A DNA stretch of 64,000 bases from Micromonospora trifolii (lineage in GTDB: Bacteria > Actinomycetota > Actinomycetes > Mycobacteriales > Micromonosporaceae). Below, in pieces: positions 33,899 to 41,397 of the stretch. The stretch is taken from positions 1 to 64,000 of the forward strand of contig NZ_JAKKFD010000055.1 in assembly GCF_022229005.1 (NCBI RefSeq), in the 5' to 3' direction. The translations under genes were made by a program, and so were the position numbers. Below the pieces are notes generated by a model. The model was not told the origin of the DNA. It ran no database searches and was given only the letters and a program-made list of their open reading frames with translations. Each line of letters begins with the position of its first letter. Positions within the stretch are counted from its first letter, which is position 1.

Positions 33899-34179
33899 TG
33901 GCGCCTAGCGCTCGCGATCGCAAACCAGGAGCACGTGCAACGGCCAAGGCTGCGGCACTGCGCAAGCCGAAGAAGAAGGTGAACCCGCTCGACAAGGACG
34001 GGATCGCCTACATCGATTACAAGGACACCGCGCTGCTGCGCAAGTTCATCTCCGACCGCGGCAAGATCCGCGCTCGGCGGGTGACCGGCGTTACCTCGCA
34101 GCAGCAGCGGCAGATCGCTCGTGCGGTCAAGAACGCCCGTGAGATGGCACTCCTGCCGTACACGGCCACCACCCGCTGA
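33898..34179 (+). CDS. rpsR: 30S ribosomal protein S18, cysteine-free form
   Basis: 93 residues. The core IDYKDTALLRKFISDRGKI, RARRVTGVTSQQQRQIARAVKNAREMALLPY is clearly S18 (shown in two parts). The zinc-binding cysteines found in typical operon-encoded actinobacterial S18 (CxFC and a later NC) are missing: the first pair reads VNPL and the second region VTSQ. This is the zinc-independent C- type, yet it occupies the main operon. ATG 33898 overlaps the ssb stop. Confidence 0.95.
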   Translation: MAPSARDRKPGARATAKAAALRKPKKKVNPLDKDGIAYIDYKDTALLRKFISDRGKIRARRVTGVTSQQQRQIARAVKNAREMALLPYTATTR

Positions 34180-34193
34180 GAGGAGGCACCGAT

Positions 34194-34640
34194 ATGAAGA
34201 TCATCCTGACTCAGGAAGTGTCCGGCCTCGGTGCCCCGGGCGACATCGTCGAGGTCAAGAACGGCTACGGCCGTAACTACCTGCTGCCGCAGGGCTTCGC
34301 GATCGTCTGGACCAAGGGCGCGGAAAAGCAGGTCACGGTCATCAAGCGGGCCCGGGGGGCCCGCGAGATCCGCGACCTCGACCACGCCAACGAGGTCAAG
34401 GCTCAGCTCGAGGGTCTCAAGGTCAACCTGAAGGTCCGCGCCGGCGACGGTGGACGGCTCTTCGGCTCGGTCACTCCGGCCGAGATCGTCGACGCCGTCA
34501 AGGCCGCCAGCGGCCCGGTCCTCGATCGTCGCCGGCTGGAGGTGCCCGGTCACATCAAGTCGATCGGCGCCTACCCGGTGAAGATCAAGCTGCACCCTGA
34601 GGTGACCGCGTCGTTCAACCTGAACGTCGTTCAGGGCTGA
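34194..34640 (+). CDS. rplI: 50S ribosomal protein L9
   Basis: 148 residues. Signature N-terminal domain KIILTQEVSGLGAPGDIVEV followed by KNGYGRNYLLPQGFAIVWT, a central helix, and the C-terminal domain DGGRLFGSVTPAEIVDAV to IKLHPEVTASFNLNVV. AGAGGAGG lies just before ATG 34194. Last gene of the operon, followed by a strong terminator. Confidence 0.97.
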   Translation: MKIILTQEVSGLGAPGDIVEVKNGYGRNYLLPQGFAIVWTKGAEKQVTVIKRARGAREIRDLDHANEVKAQLEGLKVNLKVRAGDGGRLFGSVTPAEIVDAVKAASGPVLDRRRLEVPGHIKSIGAYPVKIKLHPEVTASFNLNVVQG

Positions 34641-34655
34641 CGTCCGCAACACCAC

Positions 34656-34695
34656 CACGAGGGCCCGCACCGAGCGATCGGTGCGGGCCCTCGTG
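34656..34695 (+). terminator. Terminator of the rpsF-ssb-rpsR-rplI operon
   Basis: A perfect 17-bp stem (CACGAGGGCCCGCACCG at 34656-34672 with 34679-34695) and a 6-nt loop, 16 bp after the rplI stop. Confidence 0.85.
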
Positions 34696-34768
34696 CGTAC
34701 GTCGTCTGATCCGGCACTGCCCGGGCCAGGCAAGGGCTCGCCCGCTCTGGCCCCGACCCGCCGACGGG

Positions 34769-36322
34769 TCAGCCGATGGGCTGGCCCGTCACCGCGCTGA
34801 TCAGCACCGTGGAGAGACCGCCACCCACCACCGCGGCGGCAACCGCGATGGTCGCCGAGCGCCATGTCGTACCCACCCGGCGCAGCAGCGCCGCCACCAC
34901 CAGACTGCTCACCAGCGCCAGACCGAAGCGCGGCGAACCGGCCAGCAGTGACTCCAGTGCACGGGACCGGGCGGACTCACACCCGCCCCCGCTGATGTCG
35001 GTCACACAACCAGCCGGCGCCTGGCTGTCCAACGTCAACAGCCAAACGAAGATCAGCATCGCCGGCACCAGGTAACAGGCCGCCGTGTACAGCAGAGGCC
35101 GGACGGACCCACCCGGATCCGGGTCCAGCAGGTCGTCCTCCAGACGCCGTGCCCAGGCACCCGTGGCCGCCGACTCGACCCGCCGACGTACCGACGCCGT
35201 TCCCACCGCCGGCCGATCTGCCCGACGCGTGGGCGTACCCGCACGAGGCGCACCAGCGCGCGGCGCAGGCGCGCTGCGCGGCCGTGGAGCCGTGTATCCC
35301 ACCACCGGAGACCGGGGCGCCGACGTCGTCGGATCCATCCACCGCGGGTCGTCATCGGCCAACCGAGTGCCGGACCAGAACCCGTCTTCCCGGCCCGGCC
35401 ACCCCTCGGCCGCCACCGAGCGATCGGAGCGCGGCGCCAGCGTACGGTCCCACTCGTCGTCCTCGATCGCGGACCGCTCCCACTGACCGGTGCGGTCCGA
35501 CCGCTCCCAGCCACCGACGCTCTCCGCCGCCGACCACTGCCCGCTCAGGTCCCCGCCGTCCGCGCCGGCAGCCGGCGGCCACGCGTGCACGCCCGAGGCG
35601 TCCCACGGGTCCACAGCAGGCGGGTAGGACGGTTCGGGCTCCGCCGCCCGGTTCGGTCCGCGGGCCCACGGGTCGGCCGCCGGACGGGACCAGGAATCCT
35701 CCGCCGCACGTCGGCTACGCCGGCTGGGACGGCTCGGCTCCTCGTCCGGCACCTGCTCGCTCGGGGCGGACTCCGGCTCCCCGCCCGACCAGATCACCTG
35801 GGGACGGCCAACGGGCGCGCGGCGGGGACGCCGGTCCGAGACAGCGCCAGAGACCGGCTCGTCCTCCCCGGCCGCAGCCCGTCGGCGGCCGGCGTACCCC
35901 TGCTCCTGCGGCCGGTCGAGCGTCCACTCTCGGGTGTGGTCCGATTCTGGCGCCGGGCCGATCGCTGCCTGCTCTCGCCGACGAGCCTCGCCGCCCCGCC
36001 GCCGACCACCCGACGACTCGGCGGACCGGCGGCCTGCACCGGAGGTTGGCCGCTCGGCCTCGGCCTCGTCGTCGTCCGGCGCCGCGTGGCGACCACCGCC
36101 GTCCGCGTGCCGGACCCCTGACTCCAGCGCCCACCGGGGCAGGTAGGCGTCGACAGGCTCATCCTGGCCGCGGTCCAACGCACGCCGACGGCTGGAGGTG
36201 CGGTAGCGCCCGTCCTCGTCGTACGGATCAACCGGAACGGACGCCGCGCGCTCACCCCACGAGGCGGTTGGCTGGCGCTCGCGCGGGCTGCCATCGCCGC
36301 GTCCCCAGTCCCGGTAATTCAC
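34769..36322 (-). CDS. Hypothetical protein: long disordered region plus C-terminal membrane domain
   Basis: 517 residues from GTG 36322. The first ~390 are charged low complexity rich in Arg, Glu, Ser, Pro and Trp, with recurring motifs such as SGQWSAAES, RTGQWERSA and DPWARG. The last ~125 contain three to four membrane segments (LLYTAACYLVPAMLIFVWLL, RFGLALVSSLVVAALL, ATIAVAAAVVGGGLSTVLIS) and a two-cysteine loop CVTDISGGGCES. No family recognised. Its place between rplI and dnaB on the opposite strand is an interruption of the usual actinobacterial order. CACACT lies 6 nt before the start, so it may be leaderless. Confidence 0.7.
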   Translation of the reverse strand: MNYRDWGRGDGSPRERQPTASWGERAASVPVDPYDEDGRYRTSSRRRALDRGQDEPVDAYLPRWALESGVRHADGGGRHAAPDDDEAEAERPTSGAGRRSAESSGGRRRGGEARRREQAAIGPAPESDHTREWTLDRPQEQGYAGRRRAAAGEDEPVSGAVSDRRPRRAPVGRPQVIWSGGEPESAPSEQVPDEEPSRPSRRSRRAAEDSWSRPAADPWARGPNRAAEPEPSYPPAVDPWDASGVHAWPPAAGADGGDLSGQWSAAESVGGWERSDRTGQWERSAIEDDEWDRTLAPRSDRSVAAEGWPGREDGFWSGTRLADDDPRWMDPTTSAPRSPVVGYTAPRPRSAPAPRAGAPRAGTPTRRADRPAVGTASVRRRVESAATGAWARRLEDDLLDPDPGGSVRPLLYTAACYLVPAMLIFVWLLTLDSQAPAGCVTDISGGGCESARSRALESLLAGSPRFGLALVSSLVVAALLRRVGTTWRSATIAVAAAVVGGGLSTVLISAVTGQPIG

Positions 36323-36718
36323 GGCCGGAGTGTGACCCTTCTGAACCGAAAGCGGAATCCGCTGTCCAGGTGTAGCCGTTCGCTGGAGATAGTACGGGAC
36401 GATCGTGTCACAGGCCCGACCGAAATATTCTCCTCCACAGGCTGGGGAGTATGTCTTCGCAGGTCAGCGGCATATGGCCGAGAATTCCCCAATGGTTATC
36501 CACAGGCTGTGCACACGCTGCGCACATGCTGTCCACCGGCATCCACAGGTTGTCCCGAGGCTCGTCCACCGGCGTTGTTGAGTCTCTGACCTCGGGGTCC
36601 GTATGGTTGGCCCTCGACCGCCGGCGATGGCCCCCGATCGACCGGCCTGGTCGGAGGAGAAGTGTCGTACCCCAGCGGTAGAGCTGGGGTTGGATCCGGC
36701 GCAGTGGAGGGGGGACCC
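36323..36718. other. dnaB upstream region with DnaA box
   Basis: About 400 bp between divergent genes. An AT-richer part at 36350-36500 includes one perfect DnaA box. Several CCACAG-containing near-matches follow (around 36436, 36541). Confidence 0.6.
36496..36504 (+). promoter_or_regulatory. Perfect DnaA box upstream of dnaB
   Basis: TTATCCACA 215 bp upstream of the dnaB start. A second partial match, GCATCCACA, lies at 36539-36547, start-to-start 43 bp, the same distance as between the two boxes at 12365 and 12408. Confidence 0.7.
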
Positions 36719-38125
36719 GTGTCGGTCACCGACGACATGCGGGCAGAGCCACGCTCCGGTGGAGGCCAGCCACCTGCGCAGCAGCGGGATGGCCACTTCG
36801 ACAAGACCCCGCCCCAGGACGTCGCGGCCGAGCAGTGCGTCCTCGGCGGCATGCTGCTCTCCAAGGACGCCATCGCCGACGTCGTCGAGATCCTCAAGAC
36901 CAACGACTTCTACCGGCCGGTGCACGCCACCATCTTCGACATCATCCTCGACATCTACGGCCGGGGTGAGCCGGCCGACTCGATCACTGTCGCGGCGGCG
37001 CTCGCCGACTCCGGGGATCTGGTACGCATCGGTGGCGCGCCGTACCTGCACACACTCATCGCCAGCGTGCCCACCGCCGCGAACGCCGCCTACTACGCCC
37101 GGATCGTCAGTGAGCGGGCGGTCCTGCGCCGGCTGGTGGAGGCCGGCACGAAGATCGTGCAGCTGGGCTACGGCACCGCCAGCGGCGGCAGCCGCGACGT
37201 GGACGATGTCGTCGACCTCGCCCAGCAGGCCGTGTACGACGTCACCGAACGGCGGGTCAGCGAGGACTTCGCGATCCTGGCGGACATGTTGCAGCCGACG
37301 CTGGACGAGATCGAGGCGGTGGGCGCGACCGGCGGCATGATGACCGGCGTCCCGACCGGCTTCAGCGACCTGGACCGACTGCTCAACGGCCTGCACGCCG
37401 GGCAATTGATCATCGTGGCTGGAAGACCTGGTCTCGGAAAATCAACGGCCAGCATGGATTTTGCCCGAAATGCTGCCATTCGCGCCAACCAGGCGGCTGC
37501 CATCTTCTCGCTGGAAATGAGCAAGGTCGAGATCGTCATGCGGCTGCTCTCCGCCGAGGCTCGGGTGCCGCTGCACGTGCTACGCAGCGGTCAGCTCTCC
37601 GACGACGACTGGACCAAGCTGGCCCGGTGCATGGGTGAGATCAGCGAGGCGCCGCTCTTCGTCGACGACACGCCGAGCATGAACCTGATGGAGATCCGGG
37701 CCAAGGCTCGACGGCTCAAGCAGCGGCACGACCTCAAGATGATCGTGGTCGACTATCTCCAGCTGATGACCTCGCCGAAGCGCACGGAGAGTCGTCAGCA
37801 GGAGGTCGCGGACCTGTCCCGTGGCCTCAAGCTGTTGGCCAAGGAGGTCGAGTGCCCGGTGATCGCGGTCAGTCAGCTGAACCGTGGCCCCGAGCAGCGC
37901 ACCGACAAGCGACCCCAGCTGTCCGATCTGCGCGAATCTGGCTCAATTGAGCAAGACGCCGACGTTGTCATCCTTCTGCACCGCGACGACTACTACGACA
38001 AGGAGTCGCCGCGGGCCGGGGAGGCGGATTTTATTGTTGCCAAGCATCGAAATGGACCCACCGACACCGTGACCGTCGCGGCCCAGCTGCACCTGTCCCG
38101 CTTCGTCGACATGGCCATCGGCTGA
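36719..38125 (+). CDS. dnaB: Replicative DNA helicase DnaB
   Basis: 468 residues. N-terminal DnaB domain (PPQDVAAEQCVLGGMLLSKD). RecA-like helicase domain with Walker A GRPGLGKST at residues 235-243, Walker B MIVVDYLQLM, then VIAVSQLNRGPEQR and DLRESGSIEQDADVVILLHR. It unwinds DNA at the fork as a hexamer. GTG 36719 follows GGAGGGGGG. No intein is present: both usual insertion points are intact. However, codons around those points use A/T third positions, unlike the rest of the gene (see findings). Confidence 0.97.
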   Translation: MSVTDDMRAEPRSGGGQPPAQQRDGHFDKTPPQDVAAEQCVLGGMLLSKDAIADVVEILKTNDFYRPVHATIFDIILDIYGRGEPADSITVAAALADSGDLVRIGGAPYLHTLIASVPTAANAAYYARIVSERAVLRRLVEAGTKIVQLGYGTASGGSRDVDDVVDLAQQAVYDVTERRVSEDFAILADMLQPTLDEIEAVGATGGMMTGVPTGFSDLDRLLNGLHAGQLIIVAGRPGLGKSTASMDFARNAAIRANQAAAIFSLEMSKVEIVMRLLSAEARVPLHVLRSGQLSDDDWTKLARCMGEISEAPLFVDDTPSMNLMEIRAKARRLKQRHDLKMIVVDYLQLMTSPKRTESRQQEVADLSRGLKLLAKEVECPVIAVSQLNRGPEQRTDKRPQLSDLRESGSIEQDADVVILLHRDDYYDKESPRAGEADFIVAKHRNGPTDTVTVAAQLHLSRFVDMAIG

Positions 38126-38148
38126 TCGACGCGACAACCTGTCGTCGG

Positions 38149-38826
38149 TCAGCCGAGCAGCGGGAACCAGCCCGCCGACTCACCCAGTTCCAGTCGGTCC
38201 CGGTCGGTCAGCGCGACGCGTCCGGTGGCCTTCAGCAGGAAGTCGTTGTCGTCCCAGGCGGTGGGTCGAACGGTGTCGTCACTGAGCAGGCCGTCCATCG
38301 TCGCTACCGCGACGTGTACCGCCAGTGGGCCGGGCGGGGGCGCGTCGGGCAGTTCCAGCGTCAGGTCCAGGTGGTGGACGGCGGCCTCGGTGGTCAGGGT
38401 GGCGAGGAAGTCCGGTACGCGCAGCACGTGTCCCTGGGTGGTCACGTACCCGTCGGGGTCGGCGGACGTGGCGGCGCGGACCGCCGCCGGCGCGGTGTCC
38501 CGCCAGAGCTCGGCGATCCCGGTCGGACGGTCGAAGGCGGCGGCCGATCGGCGGACCCACCAGGCGTGCCGGGCGGCCTCGTCGTCTCCGCCGGGGAAGT
38601 CACGCCAGTAGCTCACGTCGTCGACGTCGGCGGGGCCGTCGACGGGGCTGGCCAGGGTGACGAGTGCCCGTTGGGCGTCGCCGAGCACGTGCAGGAGCAG
38701 GTCGGCGATGAGCCAGCCCCGGCAGCGGGTGGCTCGTTGCAGGCCGGCGTCGTCCAGGCCATCGACCACGGCGGTGATCCCGTCGTACGCCTGGGCCAGC
38801 GCCTCGTCCGGTCGGATCGCGGTCAT
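38149..38826 (-). CDS. Maleylpyruvate isomerase N-terminal-type (DinB/MDMPI superfamily) protein
   Basis: 225 residues. ALAQAYDGITAVVDGLDDAGLQRATRCRGWLIADLLLHVLGDA resembles the MDMPI four-helix bundle, with a metal-type His in LLLHVLGD and a later EAAVHHLDLTLEL (long string shown only to indicate order; key residues are His in LLHVLGD and HHLD). Members are mycothiol-dependent enzymes or of unknown function. ATG 38826. Convergent with dnaB over 23 bp. Confidence 0.75.
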   Translation of the reverse strand: MTAIRPDEALAQAYDGITAVVDGLDDAGLQRATRCRGWLIADLLLHVLGDAQRALVTLASPVDGPADVDDVSYWRDFPGGDDEAARHAWWVRRSAAAFDRPTGIAELWRDTAPAAVRAATSADPDGYVTTQGHVLRVPDFLATLTTEAAVHHLDLTLELPDAPPPGPLAVHVAVATMDGLLSDDTVRPTAWDDNDFLLKATGRVALTDRDRLELGESAGWFPLLG

Positions 38827-38917
38827 GCGATTCAGCCTCGCATGAAGCCTCGCGCCCGCCAACGATCAATGGCCCGGGCCGACGCGTGATCGACCCGGGC
38901 GGGAAGTCGGCCTGGGC

Positions 38918-39301
38918 TCAGCCGAACATGTCGTCGAGGAAGCCCTTGCGCTTCTTCTGCCGGTAGTGGCCGTGGTAGCCGTGGTGTTGCTGCTGCTGGT
39001 GGCCGTAGGCCGGCTGCTGCGGGTAGCCGTGGGCGGGCGGGGGCGGCGGCGGGACGGCGCCGTAACCGGGCTGGTGCGGCGGGGGCGGCGGGGGCGGGTA
39101 GCCGGCCGGCTGCTGCGCGGGCTGCCCTGGCGCGCCGCCGGCCTGTTGGCGGCTCCAGTTGGCCTCCGCCTCGAACAGCTTCTCCAACTCGCCGCGGTCC
39201 AGGAAGATGCCTCGGCACTCCCCGCACTGGTCGATGACGACGCCGCTGCGCTCGTACTGGCGCATTTCTCCGTGACACTTGGGACAGGTGAGGCTACTCA
39301 T
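38918..39301 (-). CDS. zf-TFIIB-type zinc-finger protein with Pro/Tyr-rich tail
   Basis: 127 residues. An N-terminal zinc ribbon LTCPKCHGEMRQYERSGVVI plus QCGECRGIFLDRGELEKL matches the bacterial zf-TFIIB family. The rest is a Pro/Gly/Gln/His/Tyr-rich low-complexity region and a basic end KKRKGFLDDMFG. Function unknown. TACCGT lies 6 nt before ATG 39301 and there is no Shine-Dalgarno, so it is probably leaderless. Confidence 0.82.
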   Translation of the reverse strand: MSSLTCPKCHGEMRQYERSGVVIDQCGECRGIFLDRGELEKLFEAEANWSRQQAGGAPGQPAQQPAGYPPPPPPPHQPGYGAVPPPPPPAHGYPQQPAYGHQQQQHHGYHGHYRQKKRKGFLDDMFG

Positions 39302-39323
39302 CGCCCGACGGTACCCGGTGTTT

Positions 39324-39956
39324 CTATGCAGTTGCTGTGAGCGCCTCGGTGACTTCTTCGTCGGACACTTCATGAAAATCGTCGTAGTAGACGCTGACGG
39401 CGCCGAAGTCCGCCGGGCGTTGGGCGCAGATGACCTGGTCGGCCTCGGCGGCAAGCAGTTCGTACGCCTCCTGTGCGCCGACCGGGACCGCGACCACGAC
39501 CCGGTGTGCCCCGAGTTGGCGGACGACCTCGACGGCGACGCGGGCGGTTGCGCCGGTGGCGAGGCCGTCGTCGACGATCACGGCCGTCCGTCCGGTGAGG
39601 TCGATCTGTGGGCGGTCGCCCCGGTAGAGCCGTTCCCGGCGTTCCAGTTCGGCCTGCTCCCGGTGACGGACCTCGGCGATGTCGTCGCTGCTGAGTCGGC
39701 TGGCCACCGCGTCGTTGAGGACCTGGACACCGCCCGGCCCGAGTGCGCCGAAGGCGACCTCCCGGGCCCAGGGCATGCCGAGCTTGCGGACGACCAGCAC
39801 GTCCAGTGGTGCGCCGAGCCGTTCGGCAACGACCCGGGCGACCGGCACGCCGCCACGGACGAGGCCGAGGACGACGACGTCCGGTTCGCCGATGAGCGCG
39901 GTGAGGCGTTCGGAGAGCACCCGGCCGGCGTCGGCCCGGTCGCGGTAGGTGGTCAT
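39324..39956 (-). CDS. Phosphoribosyltransferase-domain protein
   Basis: 210 residues. N-terminal DRADAGRVLSERLTALIGEP, then VVVLGLVRGGVPVARVVAERL, and the PRPP-binding loop TAVIVDDGLATGATARVAVE. This form is common in actinobacteria as a stand-alone type I phosphoribosyltransferase with unknown base specificity. Located 22 bp upstream of the zinc-finger gene, so the two could be cotranscribed. Confidence 0.88.
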   Translation of the reverse strand: MTTYRDRADAGRVLSERLTALIGEPDVVVLGLVRGGVPVARVVAERLGAPLDVLVVRKLGMPWAREVAFGALGPGGVQVLNDAVASRLSSDDIAEVRHREQAELERRERLYRGDRPQIDLTGRTAVIVDDGLATGATARVAVEVVRQLGAHRVVVAVPVGAQEAYELLAAEADQVICAQRPADFGAVSVYYDDFHEVSDEEVTEALTATA

Positions 39957-39997
39957 GCCTTCAGGTCTACGCCCTGACGCGCCGTTCCGCTCGGGAG

Positions 39998-41347
39998 TTA
40001 CGCCGAAGTGGTCCGACCGGACCGCTCACCGGCAACCGCTGCGGTCGGTGTGTCGACGGGACGGTGCAGGGCGGGGGCCCAGGTCAGCAGGGCCAGCGGG
40101 TACAGCAGGTAGCCGAAGCGGGTCGAGGGCATCAGGGCGATGGCGGCGAGCAGCCCGTACCCGCAGATGAGCGCGGTGGCGACGGCGGTGCGGGGCGGGC
40201 GGCGGGCGAGCCGGACGGCGATGGCCACTCCGGCGGCGACCAGCAGCGCGGCGGCGATCAGCCGGCCGGCGGGTAACGCGTTGGCGATCAGGTAGCCGGG
40301 GAACGGGGACTGGGCGGGGCTGGTGACCAGCCCGTGGCCGAGGGGGAAGCGCAGCACGTTCTCGGTGAGGGCGTCGCGGTCCACCAGCAGCGCCGGCAGT
40401 AGCGCGGCGATGGGCAGGCCGATGGCGCCGACGGCGACCCGGGTGCCGGCGCGTCGGGTCAGGCCCCAGACGATCAGAACCAGGGCGACCGGCCAGGCGA
40501 ACAGCTTCAGCGCGCCGGCGAGCCCGACGGCGAGGCCGGCCCGGCCGGGTCGGTCGGCGGCGGCGAACGCGAGGGCCAGCAGGCAGAGCGCGAGTACGGG
40601 TAGGTCGTCGCCGCCGGTGGCGAGGGTGAGGGCACAGATCGGCAGTACGGTGGCGGCCTGCACGCCGCGTAGCAGGGCGTCGTCCCGTCGGTGGGTAGCG
40701 GCGGTGGTGGCCTGGCCGGTGGTGGCCGGTGTTCTGCGCAGGGCGGCCACGGCCAGGGCGAGCGCCAGCGCGGTGCCCACCGCGAACCAGACCCGGGAGT
40801 CGGTCCACCAGGTGTCGAGCAGTGCTCTGGGCAGGCCGAACATCGCCATGCCGGGCTGGTACGGGGTGTAGCCCATCAGTTGCTCGCCGGGTGGCAGGGC
40901 GGCGATGGCGTCGGGCCCGAGGTAGGGCGTGCCGTGTTCCAGCAGGCGGCTGCCGGCGTGCTCCACGACCAGCACCTCCTCCTGGGCCCGGTCGGTGCGC
41001 CCACCGGCCCGGTCGATGCTCTGCCAGGCCAGGGGCAGCAGTGTGGTGGCCGTCCAGGCGAGACCGGTGACCACCCAGCGGGCGGACAGACCGGTCAGCC
41101 GGGAGGTTGGGGAGCGTCGACGCAGCAGAAGTTGGGCGATCACCGTCAGCGTTGCGAGCAGGTAGCCGACGGCGGCGACCGCGCCCCAGGCGCGGTGCGG
41201 CAGCAGGGTGGACGTGACCGCGGTGATCGCGGCGAAGGTGGCCGACACGGCGTAGAGGCCCAGGTCGAGGGCGAGTCCGCCAGCGGCGTTGTCGAGCGTC
41301 CGCCAGTGCCAGCGACGGCGGTGGGCGGTCGGGTCGTCAACGATCAC
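39998..41347 (-). CDS. GT87-type integral membrane glycosyltransferase
   Basis: 449 residues with about ten membrane segments. A first periplasmic loop has SRLLEHGTPYLGPDAIAALP and LMGYTPYQPGMAMFG (the GT87/DUF2029 signature). Later it has LAVGLAGALKLFAWPVALVL, parallel to GAAKLWP in the gene at 27844. A polyprenyl-phosphate-mannose-type donor is likely for the family; the acceptor is unknown. GTG 41347 has CAGACT 7 nt upstream. Confidence 0.8.
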   Translation of the reverse strand: MIVDDPTAHRRRWHWRTLDNAAGGLALDLGLYAVSATFAAITAVTSTLLPHRAWGAVAAVGYLLATLTVIAQLLLRRRSPTSRLTGLSARWVVTGLAWTATTLLPLAWQSIDRAGGRTDRAQEEVLVVEHAGSRLLEHGTPYLGPDAIAALPPGEQLMGYTPYQPGMAMFGLPRALLDTWWTDSRVWFAVGTALALALAVAALRRTPATTGQATTAATHRRDDALLRGVQAATVLPICALTLATGGDDLPVLALCLLALAFAAADRPGRAGLAVGLAGALKLFAWPVALVLIVWGLTRRAGTRVAVGAIGLPIAALLPALLVDRDALTENVLRFPLGHGLVTSPAQSPFPGYLIANALPAGRLIAAALLVAAGVAIAVRLARRPPRTAVATALICGYGLLAAIALMPSTRFGYLLYPLALLTWAPALHRPVDTPTAAVAGERSGRTTSA

Positions 41348-41397
41348 GCGCGACAGTCTGGCAGACCAGGCTGTCCGCGCAGCGGGGCGATGCCTGC

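Noticed and set aside
36719..38125. Possibility of an intein in dnaB
   Set aside because: Walker A and RESG-SIEQ are continuous and the length is normal at 468 residues; no intein is present.
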